Shown piece by piece: positions 1-11,519 of a DNA stretch of 64,000 nucleotides. The first letter of the stretch is position 1, and every line of letters begins with the position of its first letter. Both the position numbers and the translations under genes were made by a program. This DNA comes from Saxidomus purpurata (lineage: Eukaryota > Mollusca > Bivalvia > Venerida > Veneridae): positions 20,896,115-20,960,114 of the forward strand of contig JAFMSR010000009.1 of assembly GCA_022818135.1 (NCBI GenBank), read 5' to 3'. The notes beneath the pieces are model-generated. The model had not been told where the DNA came from. It saw nothing but the letters and a program-made list of their open reading frames with translations, and did not search any database.

Positions 1-1184
1 GAAAAGTCGACTGTCTCAGTGGTTAAGTTTTTAATCAAGTAGATTGCCAAGCTGCTGTAATCTCCGAGACAATGTTTTAAGGCGAAGTGTTTGGATCTCA
101 GGTAAGAACGTACACTATGAAAAAGTTGCCAAAGACGGTCATCTTAATGTGATGTACCTAAAGCAATATTCAAAGTTCGATTTTGTATATCAAATGAGTG
201 TGGAGAGGAAAACTGCAATACCCACTTAATCGTCATATGACCCATGTATCAAACCCGGATCTAATTATGCATGTTTGAGGTAAAGTATACAATACAGAAT
301 CCGGGACGGCTAACTTGTGTAGGTGTTTATATAATGATATATACAAAAGGATATGGATTTTATGGTATAAACACCTGCACCATCTTCTATAAAATAAATT
401 ATATTTTATTAAATATTTTGAAGTATGACACGGTATTAAATGTCATATATTATTTGATAATTGCACCATTTATAGGCAGAAAAACATCATTATTTAAGCA
501 CAAAGCATCCTGCAGTTTGTATGCAATCATCCTTACAATGCTGATCTTCGTAAGTACACCATTGAAATACAATAAAACTATACTTAGCATGGTTAAAATC
601 CGTTTTAAATGCGTTTGAAAAGAAAACAGGATACGTGTCACGTTTTATAAATTACTTGATGAAATAACACACAAACGGAAAACAGTTTTAATTGCACGCC
701 ACATTTTCAAAAGTTTAATGATTACATGTTATGAAAGTAATTTGACAGTACCTTGTAAAATTGAAGGCTCATTTTATTCTTTGATTTATGTACCGGTTGT
801 CACTGTTTAGTTTCACGTCTTTGGTACGACGTGGTTTGAACACGCTACTTCTCTCATTAGAAGCAGGCGTTCTTCCACCAGGATATCTAGGATTTCTGAC
901 ACTGATATGTGTTATCATTGAATTCCTTATCATAACATAAAACTTATGAATGGTTTTACATACTCAAGAAGAAAGTATTATGTAAATGTTTTTTAAGATG
1001 TTTAAAGAGCAAATATTTTAGCAACGTCAATTCGTTTAATTAGTCACAGTACTGTTTCCCGTGCGCCTGACGCCAACGTTACACGTGCGTAAAATCTACA
1101 GGACAGAGATACAAAATGTAAATGCGCTACAGCATTTTCACATGCGTAGAAGCTAGGGGATTATTTTGAAATATGTAGGAAAAA
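1..1184. other. AT-rich non-coding stretch at left edge
   Basis: No coding region is supported here. The open frames at 44-229 and 271-618 are short, have no recognisable domain and lie in AT-rich DNA. A consensus-like splice donor occurs near 101, so an exon of an unseen upstream gene cannot be excluded, but nothing else supports it. Confidence 0.5.
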
Positions 1185-1640
1185 CTTAAAAAATCTTCTC
1201 TGAAACCACAAGGCCTATGAGCTTAGATAGTTAGCATGTGGCATTGCCTAGTGGATCTCTACTGAGATTGTTCAAATTATGATCACCGAGTCAGAATTGA
1301 CCCCGCCCGGGGGTTACTTGTTTTTACAGAGGCTTATTTATGGGAATTTTTTTTTTTGATCTTCTACTCTGAAACCACAAGGCCTAGAGCTTAGATATCT
1401 TGCATGTGGCATTGTCTAGTGAACGTCTACCAAGATTGTTCAAATCATGACCCGGGTCAAAATTGACCCCACTCGGGGATCTCTTGATTTTACATAGGCT
1501 TATATAGGAAAAACTTTAAAAATCTTTATCTCTGAAACCACTTCTACCAAGAATGTTCAAATCATGACCCCCAGGTCAAAATTGACCCTGTCTGCTATTG
1601 TTGACCGAGCAATATAGGGCCATCTTGGCCCTCTTGTTTT
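1185..1640 (+). repeat. Dispersed repeat R1, about three tandem units of ~170 bases
   Basis: Three diverged units share a 'tgaaaccacaaggcc' start, a 'gcatgtggcattg' middle and a 'tcaaaattgacccc' end. The last unit ends in 'atagggccatcttggccctc'. Related sequence recurs at 9130-9480, inverted at 9480-9930, and at 37330-37770. This marks a multi-copy non-coding element, not a gene. Confidence 0.8.
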
Positions 1641-4600
1641 TTTGTTTCATCTGATATGGCACTTGTCAAGACACAAAGTGAATAAAGTTAAACTGTTACA
1701 CGATTAAATGACTACCTGTGACATGATGGAGTAAATGTAAATAATTGTAAGAATCGTTGACAGAAGTATACTTAAGTCTTTTCAAATTGTTTGTCAATGT
1801 GTTAAAGTATTAGGTAAGCTCATGAGAAGTGAATAAAAGTAAGATAAGATATTACATGTACTCGTTTTTACTAGTATTTAGAGTGGACAAAACTGCTTTT
1901 GATTCAACTGTGCTACTAAAGTGTCGAGTTGCCTTTTTCCTGGAGCAATAATTCGTCCCAGCTTTTTCTTTGTAAAAAAATCAAATTGAAATTTTATCAT
2001 CATGCACAAATAAATGTCGTGATAGATTTTAAACTTTCATCAATTTAAAGTTTAGTCAGGTTTCTTTCACATTAGCGTATGGCGGCTTCTTCATATTAAA
2101 TACAGTAATTTAATCCTGGTGTTTGTTTGAGGTTTTTTCTGCATGCAGATTAATATCTTAAACCATCCCTCATTGTGCAGACTGTATATTAGATTACAAT
2201 TTAATGTCTGCAAAACCGACTACAAGCACAAAGGTTCATAAAGCATACATTCATTGTCGGCAATTGTCAAACTGTGCATGAATAACAAAAAAAAAACATC
2301 ACATTTATGACAAGTGAGATCTACCCGGAAGAACGGACTTTGAAAACAAATTCTTTGTATAAATTAAGCGTCACAATTTGAAAGTGACATACGCATGTGT
2401 GTTTGTGTGACATTACACCAGTCTATGATTTAAAATGTAAGACAATTTCCCATGAAAATGTGTCAAAATTATGTACAAATTCTTTTCACAGGTGATACAT
2501 CTGCTTGTTTACGTTGAGTTAAAACAAGTGTCAAAATAAGACAAATTGCTACAATACAGATCTAACTTAAACCAAATGCAGTCCTTTTAATTTACTCATT
2601 CAATTTACACATTTCATGGATAAAGGGTACCGAGACTCGTTAAAGTCGGTACAATCATCGTTCACTTTTTTCCTCTTTATATTATTTCCGCGAAAACTAC
2701 GAACGCACCCGATCTGTATTACGATTACATTTTTAAGTGACTGTGCTTATTAAAATATTGTAAAGGTAAGCGAAATCCTACAAATATTTTATTTATTTTT
2801 ACACCAATTTGTAGTTGTTATAATTCCCTTGCCGATATCACTGAAGCAAAAACCATCTTTTAAATGATGTTCTTTATATGGGTCAAATTATTGAGACAAA
2901 TGACCCAACAAATTGACTAAAAGTCATGCAAGCCTTAACATTTCATACGGAAAATGCGGTGGTACTTGTTTGAATTAAAAAAGGTAGGCGAAAGACCAAA
3001 TTAATCTTTTTAAACTTTACACCATTATCAAGAGAAAAAATGATATTTATTTGTCTGACCGAAGCAAAAACGATTAATTAAACAATTTGATTTATAAGGA
3101 TCTTTCACCGTCTACGTTTTTGGTTATTCTCCGAAATGCCAAAATTCATGGAGCAGAAAAATGTTGTTTCTGACGTTTTTCTGTACGTTTTCGACGGAAA
3201 TGTAATACTTTTTAAACTAAAGTGTAATAGTTTGCACACCGATTGATAGAATATTTTAAAAGTATTATAGCAAACTTTGAAAATAAAAGTAGGTCCACAA
3301 ATGACAAAATAACATAACAATAACCACATGACGGTATGCTTCCGGTACGCTGTCGCCAGATGGCGTTGTTAAATGACGTCACGTGACGTCATGTGAATAA
3401 AAACGTTACCATGCAACGCAGATAGGCACAATATACACATGTACCAAATTTCAAACAAATGTGACAACTTTTAATTTTTCTGACGAAAGGTACTGACCTA
3501 CCTTAAGGGACACAATCACCATATATCATAAACATATAATACCCATGAATTGCTGTTACTGTATTGTACTACTAAATCTAAGATTGCAACATAGTTCTGT
3601 CAGTGCACCTATGCAAAGAAAATATAAAGCATATAACCATTGGACAATGCTATTTATTGATTACTTAATGATAACGGCCTCTGTGTAACAGACTCCTCAA
3701 CTACATGAATATTTATCAAAAAATTTCAACTAACTCTTTTAGTTTGTTTGCTCTTTTGAACACTCTTTTTTTAACAATTTTGTATAATCTTCTTTACTGA
3801 AACATGGTCGAAATCCTACAAAATGTTGACTTAGTTACCTTCAGCATCCAGGCTCTATCGTTTAAATATTCATCGCAATGATGACCCTATATCGCTCTCC
3901 TGAGTGACCATTACTCCAAAGGACAAAAAATTGGTCAAAAGATCAGAACAATTGATCTGGTGACCAACTGTTTGACCCATGATAAACCATTTTAATCCAT
4001 ACAAACGATTTTTATGAGATATGACCTGGTAACCTAGTTTTCAAACCGAGATGACCCAATTTCAAACTTGACCTAGACTAAATCATCGCAAGTGATAAAG
4101 ATCTGATAAATAATAGCTGTCAGTAGGACAGCAGTCATATACATCCAAAGGATATGCTATTATATAGTTTGTGCCCTTGCTCACCCGGCACATACCGTGT
4201 AATTAGCTGCAATGAAAACTGAAATTTGCACGAGTAAACACAGGTAAGGATGGGATGAAAACCTTTTTTCAGGGGGAGGGGGGGGGGGGGTGTGTTGCCG
4301 CCATTCTCCCTGTTCCTACATAGCGGGTCATATGACCCTGACAAATATCTGTATGATGTTTGAAGGCTGTACATCAAATTGTTCTCAGGTTAATGTGAAG
4401 AATATATATGGCTCTACCTGATATTTAAGTTGAATTGGAACTGCGTCACTAATGTCATATATAAGGCTGGCGGAGAGACAAACAGATGGACGGGACAGAC
4501 ACATAAAAAGATGCAAATAAAACTTAAAGATTGTTTGAGGGGTTGGGCAGGCGATGGTTGTTGCCTTGTCACCCCTACTGCATTAACTTAAGTAAACAAA

Positions 4601-5985
4601 AATTAGGGTGTAATATGTCTTTATTAAAATTTTGATTGTCGCTTTGAATAATGTCATAGCTTTGATTCAATTTTGTTACGAACAATAATATAACTTTTAA
4701 CTCCACTTGTGGTTAATCGAGGCTTATGCAGGTATCGTTGTTCTTCTGATCTGTATCTATGGTGATTTTCCTGTCTTTGATCAATAACTATGTATTTGTG
4801 CTCACGGTTACAAAATCGCTCTTCTCCTGACACTTCCAACGTTTGTACATACGAGTTCATGTACCACTGGTCTCACAATATACATTATAATTGTAGTAGT
4901 CATATAATGTGAACAATCCTGCTAGCATCCCCTTTGATTCTATCTTCAAAACGGCGAAGTATATTGAATGTCATTAAGAAAAGGCTAACAGGAGTCACTG
5001 TGACCTTGACCCACTGATCCCAAAATAAAGGGATGGTCTACCCAGTTTGACCAATCTGAAAACTGTTGTTGATAACGGGATCTCAAGATATTGAGCGGAA
5101 ATAATTTTGACATTGCCCTTAAACCGACGACCCAAAAACAATAGATATAATCTACAGGTTACAGGCAACATTCTGAGCAAGTTTCATAACATAAAATTAA
5201 AATTGTGACCTGTATTATCAAAGAAAGAATTACGGACGGACGGACCACCATGGCATAAGCTCTGCTGGACTTCCTCAATTATAACTAAAATTCAAAATTG
5301 CAATATCCTTAGCAGTCAGTTTAAAAAACATATCTGAATTAAGCTTAGCAAAGCAGCTATCTGTTTTACTTTTGACCTATTACTTCACTGGCTGCTTAAC
5401 AGGGGTTTGTCTATAATTGCGTAATTAAGAACTCTTAAATTTGTAAATAGATTTGTGTACAAGTTTATTGACAGCAGCTCTGCTTATCTATAGCGAAATT
5501 ATTGACTTGCAAAAGAAGAAATACTCAAATGTCAATAAGGCTGTCTGCATTTAAAATAGTGAATTAAACTATAAATAGATATGGGTTTTTTTCAAAAGAA
5601 TGTATGTATGAATACATTTTATAAATGCAATTCAGTCACTCAACTTGCGTATTATTATAAGAAATATAAAGGAATGCAATATAAATTTTTCAATCTGTTG
5701 CACACTGTAATTAAATGTATGACAGATTTTCTTGTATCTGTTTACTTAATATGCGAGCTTAAATTTGATAACGTGCAACTACACAAATATATATTAACAT
5801 GGTTAAATTGATTTAAGAGCCATGTCAGTGTTTTATCTTTACACGTATAAAACAGACACTATTGAAACACTCGAAGAATAGGAAATAGAATTTCAGATAA
5901 ATAAATATCTCAGACTGGAATTTTCTTTAGGAATTTGGGGCATTGAGCTTTCAAAAATATTTGTTAAAATAAAACTAAATACAAA
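1641..5985. other. Intergenic region with decayed dispersed repeats
   Basis: Apart from the palindrome at 3373-3392, I see no gene. Old repeat fragments of the 'ttcaaacttgacc' type lie around 3960-4090 and again at 8870-9160. A G-rich run sits near 4272-4291. From about 5290 to 5985 the sequence is diverged but homologous to DNA upstream of the second B-box gene (from about 11520), so this part belongs to the duplicated locus and should hold the promoter and 5' UTR of the first gene. Confidence 0.55.
3373..3392. promoter_or_regulatory. Perfect 20-bp palindrome: two CREs around an E-box
   Basis: The 20 bases from 3373 are a perfect inverted repeat in which two TGACGTCA sites overlap a central CACGTG. 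CREB/ATF proteins bind the first motif and bHLH proteins the second. The site is about 2.6 kb upstream of the first B-box gene and no nearer gene was found, so a regulatory role is inference. Confidence 0.45.
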
Positions 5986-7398
5986 ATGGCATTCTCAAAT
6001 GAGGAAAATATAAGTACCTCACTTACACATGACTCAGATGAAGTAAAAGAAATGCACTGTGAACACTGTGATAGGCATGAAAATAAATATGAACCAGCTT
6101 CAGGATTTTGTGTGGATTGTGTAGAGTATATGTGTGATAGATGTCTAAAATATCATAGAAGATATGTACATAACCATTTAATACAGAGCACAGATAGTAT
6201 GCCACAAGCTTTCTGTTTTGAAAAATGTTTCTTACACCCAAATCAATTAATCAAATTCTACTGTAAAGACTGTCAAACTGCTGCATGCTCGGAATGCAAG
6301 ACCATACATCATCAAAATTGTGCAAACGTAAGACACTTGCCAGGACTTGTAATCGGAATTGAAAAAAGTAAAGAACTGAATGATCTAACTGAAAATTTAG
6401 ACCTAATGTCAAAAGAATTGGAACAAACGGACGAGCAAGTAAACGGTAACCTTCAGAAAGTGGTGACACAAGAAACTGAAGTAATGGCTGCAACAAGAAA
6501 TCTAATAGAAAATTTGCAGGTGACATACAAGAAACATCAACATGATATTATTGGCACTTTTGATAAGAAAATGGATGAAACTATAGCAAAATTGATTGAA
6601 GAAAGGACAGAACTTGTTGAGAGGGAAGCAGAGAAACAGACGAAATTTGAAATAAGACTGAATGATAATGAATTTGAGAAGACTAAGACTTGTGACCAAA
6701 AAGGACTTCAATCCATAAAAGATACAAGTGTGACAATAAAAACTGCTCTGAAAATGATATCCTCCGACCTGATCAAGCAAGAACATTCTAGCCAAAGATG
6801 CAAATTATTCATGTCAATGAAGAAGGCAGAAGGAGAAACAAAAAAACTGAAACGTGAACTAAAGAAACTAAGGGAGACGAATTACATACATTCATGTAAT
6901 GTTAAAAGTGAAATAAATGAATTGGATGTTTTAAGTTTCAAGAATGCAAACACCTTTTTTAGCTACAAAGAGATTCCAAACTCAAAACAAAAAAGAATAG
7001 CTAATCACCATTCCGATGTAAAGACAAAAGCGCTTGAAGATTCCGGTTTATGTTTACTACAGGAAGACACTCTTCTTATATCTGATTACAAGGGGCATTG
7101 CCTAATGTCCTTTAGAAATCTAAATGTGTGCACAGAACCATCTAGTATAACTAGCTTTTCTTCTGGACCCTGGGGAATTGCAAAAGTAAAAGACAATAAA
7201 GTTGCTGCTACATTTCCTGCTGACGGCATTGTAAGAGTGATTACATTTTCTGAAAGTATGACTGTCATAGATTATGATGATATTACAGTAGGAGCAGACT
7301 GCTTTGGTATTGTCTATAGTAATAACAGTTATATAGTGTCTTATCACACAATCCCTCAGCCTGGGGTAATTAGAATGCTAGATTTGTCTGGCAATTAA
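5986..7398 (+). CDS. B-box / coiled-coil / NHL-like protein, copy A (TRIM-like, no RING), truncated at an in-frame stop
   Basis: The 470-residue frame starts with the same MAFSN as copy B, which supports this ATG. Residues 25-64 form a B-box 1-like zinc site (C25, C28, C42, C45, C50, C53, H57). Residues 77-117 form B-box 2 (C81, H84, C93, C96, C101, C104, H108 or H109, H117). Residues about 125-310 are Lys/Glu-rich coiled coil, and from about 345 blades of an NHL-like beta-propeller begin. No RING precedes the B-boxes, so ubiquitin-ligase activity is not expected; mollusc relatives are usually labelled TRIM-like by similarity only. The frame ends at TAA 7396-7398, where copy B has a Val codon, and then stays open to 7803. 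About nine coiled-coil codons near residue 225 are missing relative to copy B. It is intronless in the window. Confidence 0.8.
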   Translation: MAFSNEENISTSLTHDSDEVKEMHCEHCDRHENKYEPASGFCVDCVEYMCDRCLKYHRRYVHNHLIQSTDSMPQAFCFEKCFLHPNQLIKFYCKDCQTAACSECKTIHHQNCANVRHLPGLVIGIEKSKELNDLTENLDLMSKELEQTDEQVNGNLQKVVTQETEVMAATRNLIENLQVTYKKHQHDIIGTFDKKMDETIAKLIEERTELVEREAEKQTKFEIRLNDNEFEKTKTCDQKGLQSIKDTSVTIKTALKMISSDLIKQEHSSQRCKLFMSMKKAEGETKKLKRELKKLRETNYIHSCNVKSEINELDVLSFKNANTFFSYKEIPNSKQKRIANHHSDVKTKALEDSGLCLLQEDTLLISDYKGHCLMSFRNLNVCTEPSSITSFSSGPWGIAKVKDNKVAATFPADGIVRVITFSESMTVIDYDDITVGADCFGIVYSNNSYIVSYHTIPQPGVIRMLDLSGN

Positions 7399-7803
7399 CT
7401 TAAATGCTTTGATAAAGACTGTTATGGTAAAGATCTGTTTAGTTGGCCTCAATTTTTAACTCTAAGTCCAGACAGTTCAATTATATATGTGTCTGACTGG
7501 GACAGTCACACAATAACAAAAATGGCTTTAGATGGAGAGGTCAAGGCTATCTATAGGGATGATGAGCTGAAAGGACCGCGTCAATTGACTGTGGATGAGG
7601 CAGGGACAGTATACGTGTGTGGGTTTTGGTCAAACAATGTTCATCAGCTATCATCCGATCTCTCAAAAGTGAAGATACTGCTGGATAAAAGCCAGGGAAT
7701 GTGTCTCCCAGCAAGTGTCACATGCTGTCAGAATAACAACATACTATATGTGGGGATGTATGACAGCAGCAGCATCAAAGTGTTTAATTTATCAACACAG
7801 TAA
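7399..7803 (+). pseudogene. C-terminal propeller part of copy A, beyond the in-frame stop
   Basis: The same frame continues without another stop to TAA at 7801-7803. It encodes LKCFDK, which matches copy B directly, and then NHL-like blades with an 'IIYVSDWDSHTITKM' strand and a 'TVDEAGTVYVCGFWSNNVHQL' type repeat. So the full ancestral product was about 605 residues. Either the gene is a very young pseudogene, makes a truncated protein or a readthrough product, or the stop is a sequencing or allelic difference. Confidence 0.75.
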
Positions 7804-7904
7804 ATAACAATTTAAATCCCGGAAATGAAAATGGCTGGGTTGAGAGTCTACTGATTTGCATTTTCAGCTTTATAATTTGAATGTGTATAACAGTACTGGT
7901 GTCA

Positions 7905-7910
7905 AATAAA
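7905..7910 (+). terminator. Candidate polyadenylation signal of copy A
   Basis: AATAAA lies about 100 bases after the final stop codon, in an AT-rich 3' flank. The position is typical for an animal gene, but no transcript evidence is available. Confidence 0.5.
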
Positions 7911-8869
7911 ATGATTTAAAAACTTTCTTTATCCGTAATCATGTCTTCATAATCAGGAATTAAGAATATTTCTTAGTGTAAGGTAACAGAATTGTAATAA
8001 AAACTAACAAGCAATACTTTATGACAGACCAAATCTCTTAAAAATAATCTTGGTTGAAATTAGGCTCATATGGAAAATCCCACAAAAACTTCAGAGAATT
8101 TCAATGTTTTATGCATTTTGGATAAACGCTAGGTAGCAATGTGGTACATTTTGTAGTGTGGTATTTTTTTTTAATTTTTGAATAGATTTACGCAAAACCA
8201 ATTTCAAACACAGCCAATGCTTTCAATTAACTATAAATAGTTTCCTCTGCATTTATAATAACTTGCATTACTAAGTCGATGGGCTAGTAAATATAATAAT
8301 TGTTTGATTTTAAACGCTCCCGAATTTGAGAACGCAAATACGTACTGTACAAGAATAACAACAAACGCTACCAGAAGTTGTATACAGTAAAAATTAAAAG
8401 TATCAAATTCAAACATTAAAGTAACCCCGCCGAATAGGTTCCCAATATACAGTCAAACCTGTCATAAGCGACCAGCCAAGAGATACAGCCAAGTTTGCCT
8501 TTAAAGAAATTTGGCATGTGGCCATTTAATGCAGGATTGGAGTATAACGTAGATAATTGATGCATGAATATCCAATACATCCCTACATCCTAAAAAACGT
8601 ACTGAAAAGAAAAAGCCAATGTTTCAGGCACGAGAATATTACAAGCATTGCTATTTAGTCATCTAACAAATACACTTCAATTACAGTTTATCAAATATAA
8701 GAAAAACAGCGTTTTAGGAGTGCAAATAGGTGTATATTCCATGTACAAATGTAAAGAGCGCACGACGTTTATATGGGACTAAGGGAACCCCAGTATTGGG
8801 TATCCTACTATTTGTTCTGTAACCGAAAATATTATATCATAAGATATATTCTAGCACTTTATTTAATAA
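7911..8869. other. AT-rich intergenic DNA
   Basis: No gene, RNA or clear repeat was recognised. The small reverse-strand frame at 8231-8416 has no domain and normal AT-rich composition. Confidence 0.5.
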
Positions 8870-9130
8870 CCTGGAACCTTGCGTTTAATCCCAGGTGACC
8901 CACATTCAATCTTGACCTCATTAAGACAAACACTCAAGAAAAAATTGCATGACAATTAGATATTAAATGTGGCCGCCTCCGGAGTGTTAAAAGTTTATTT
9001 TAAAGGAAATGACCCAGTTTAAAACTTGACCAAGAAATAATGGGAACAAAAATTCTGATCAGTTGTCATAATGTTTGTATATTAAACGTATCTTCTTGAG
9101 TGTTAACAACGTTTTTTATTTGACTGTGCA
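8870..9130 (+). repeat. Dispersed 'ttcaaacttgacc' repeat fragment
   Basis: Diverged units share 'aacctgg', 'ggtgaccca', 'ttcaatcttgacct' and 'gtggccgcctc' motifs. Similar units occur near 3990-4090. It is non-coding. Confidence 0.5.
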
Positions 9131-9480
9131 ACCTAGTTTATGACTCCAGGTAAACCAGATTCGAACTTGACCAAGTTTCCCGTAGATCATATAAAAATGT
9201 GGCCTCTAGAGTTTTTCCAAATTTTTTTCTATAATTTGACCCTAAATGATTTAGTATGTAGCATTGCCGTGTGGACCACTACCAAGTGTGTTCAATCATG
9301 TCCCCCGGGGTCAAAACTGACCTTGCCTGGGAGCACTTGGTATAGGAAAACTTTAAAAATCTTCTTCAAAACCATGGCTTATATAATTGGCATGCAGCAT
9401 TGTACAAAGGACCTCTTCCAATTTTGTTCAATCCATGCCCCTGGGGTCATACGTGACGACGTCCCGGGGGAGCTCTTGCC
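9131..9480 (+). repeat. Repeat R1, forward copies (left arm of an inverted pair)
   Basis: Two or more R1 units occur here, with 'gtgtggaccactaccaag' and 'ggggtcaaaactgacc' matching the units at 1185-1640. An open frame at 9140-9499 is a by-product of the repeat. Confidence 0.65.
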
Positions 9481-9935
9481 CGATCTTGAACAATCTTAGT
9501 AGAGGTCAACTAAGCACTGATATATGCCAAATATCTAAAATATCTAAGCTTTAGGCTTTGTGGTTTCAGAGAAGAAGATTTTAAAAGTGTTTCCTACATA
9601 AGACTATGTAAAATCAAATGATACATGGTCGGGGTCAGTTTTGACCCGAGGTCATGATTTGAACAATTTTGGTACTTGTACACTAGGCAATGCCATATTC
9701 TAAATACTGGGCTCTAGACCATGTGGTTTCATAGAAGATTTTTTAAAGGCCTATGTGAAAACAAGTGACCCCCGGGCGGGGTCAATTTTTCCCTGGGGTT
9801 CATGATTTGAACAAACTTGTTTGAGGTCAACTAAGCAATGCCACATGCTAAATATCTAAGCTCTAGGCATTGTGGTATCAGAAAAGAAGATTTTTAAAGT
9901 TTTTCCTATACAAGCCTATGTAAAAACAAGGGGTA
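9480..9935 (-). repeat. Repeat R1, reverse copies (right arm of an inverted pair)
   Basis: About three R1 units are present in reverse complement: 'gtggtttcagagaagaag' is the reverse of the R1 unit start, and 'ggtcatgatttgaacaat' the reverse of its middle. Together with 9131-9480 they form a large imperfect inverted repeat. Confidence 0.7.
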
Positions 9936-10034
9936 TTCATCGCGGAGAATTTTCCCCGCTATATTCGTTGATTTTGATATTCACCGAATTTAACAGCCAT
10001 GATTTATGTCCATAAATTAGTAGTAATAAAAAAA

Positions 10035-10132
10035 TCTTGAAACGGAAGTTTATTTCTTAAAAGGGGAAATTATTTCTTGAAACGGAAATTTAATACAATG
10101 TACTTGAAACGGAAATTTACTGTTTGAAACAG
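10035..10132 (+). repeat. Short imperfect tandem repeat, about four ttgaaacggaaattta units
   Basis: Four variants of 'cttgaaacggaaattta' occur at irregular spacing in AT-rich DNA. Nothing suggests coding function. Confidence 0.6.
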
Positions 10133-11080
10133 GAAGAACTATATAATGCCTTCACCGCAAATCCATTGAAACTTATCCAATTTTAACATATTGTATAAAC
10201 TTTAAACAAACAGATAAACTATTAAACTTGTGTAGAAATCGTAGTAAATTTTCTTTGTCCGTTAAGGAGAAAATCAATTTATAAGCACACAATTAATGCG
10301 TGATATGCAATTGTATTCCTGCTGTCCCTTAGCACAAAAGATGTCTGCGCGAACAAAGACTATCGTCAAAAGTTTTACACTTTATCAGGTGTAGACATTC
10401 AACCTAAACCAAATGACTTCTTGAACATCTCAGTTTGCTTGAAGCGTGACCTAGCCACTTTTTGTCTCGCTTTCATAGTTACTGACGGCTTACATTTATG
10501 GTTACTGACATTAATGGCCATCCTGAATTAAGAATTAGATCACGCTCATCGCAAATTGGCCAATCGCCGTCCAGTATTGTGCCTGTATATACTGTATATA
10601 TTTCACTAACAGACTACTGCAAAGTATAATCGGCTTAAGTATAACGCCCGGATCATTGACACACGTTTTCACCATTTGCATAGTGACAAAAACAACTCTC
10701 TCGCAATAAGGTAAACATCTATTTGGCATTTTACTAATATGCGCGAATTCAACAAACCGCGATCCGGTTCCTTTTTAAGAAATAGCGGGAAAAAAAGAAC
10801 CAGGACATTTAAAGCCCTTTACAGTACCCCGCACCTTAAACTAACGCGAATATTTTCTTAGTGCTTAAAGGGGCATACCTTTTCAAAATGTTAGACTTGA
10901 TGCTATAAACTAGAACAATGAACCTGAAGACCATTGTAAAGCTTCATTGGACTATATGCAGGACTTTCGAATTAGGACCTTCCAATTTAAAACTTTAAAT
11001 CAAGTTATGACACCATCAATAACTACAAAAAATACTTTACACTATTTCTTTAACACGCGTTCTAACCGTATTTTTGGTCT
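10133..11080. other. Intergenic DNA, nothing recognised
   Basis: Short frames at 10535-10729 (reverse) and 10947-11156 (forward) have no family features, and the second overlaps the SINE tail. I see no gene. Confidence 0.45.
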
Positions 11081-11084
11081 TTTT

Positions 11085-11285
11085 AACAGGCGGGCAGTTT
11101 ACCTAACAATCGTTCCTGGGAAGAACCAGTACAAGACTCATAACCTCCATAAATAACTGTCTCACATATAGAGTTATGGTCTGTAGCAGGGCTCGACCCA
11201 ATGACCCTCGATTTATGTGAGGTTACAGTGATATCAATTCAGCGACTCTAACCACTCGACCACGGAGGCGGAAGAACGGTTTACA
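11085..11285 (-). mobile_element. tRNA-derived SINE, nearly complete
   Basis: On the reverse strand a tRNA-like head carries an A-box-like 'gtggtcgagtggttagag' and a B-box-like 'gggtcgagccctg'. It is followed by the tail 'gttaggtaaactgcccgcc'. The same head, in the other orientation, occurs at 21565-21680, and the same tail at 27425-27545. It is mobilised by LINE machinery in trans and is not a functional tRNA. Confidence 0.75.
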
Positions 11286-11519
11286 AGAAGTTGTGCCAAA
11301 CAGGTAAATATTGATATGACAATACTAGCCGACTAGGGCCTCTGATGCAGGTGACCACTCATAGAAGGCAAACTTCGACCAAATAGTATATGTCACACCG
11401 TGTGTCAAATATCTGCATACACCTTCCCATTACAAATGTAATTTAATCAAATTTAGGGCCATTCCTAGTTAAATGGATTCACGATACAGTTTACATTAAA
11501 TAACTGGTCACCTGAATAC

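Noticed and set aside
44..618. Two open frames of 61 and 115 codons at the left edge
   Set aside because: They have AT-rich composition, no domain and no support from splice context beyond one donor-like site.
5986..6090. RING domain before the B-boxes
   Set aside because: Only about 24 residues precede the first zinc ligand, and no upstream Cys-rich sequence is in frame in either copy.
6023..7347. Several reverse-strand frames opposite copy A
   Set aside because: They are shadows of the sense coding region; all Cys/His motifs and homology to copy B are on the plus strand.
9140..9499. 119-codon frame
   Set aside because: It lies wholly in the R1 dispersed repeat, and its sequence follows repeat units rather than codon structure.
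11172..11285. A possible tRNA gene on the minus strand
   Set aside because: A- and B-box-like sequences are present, but no full cloverleaf is seen and a SINE tail follows.
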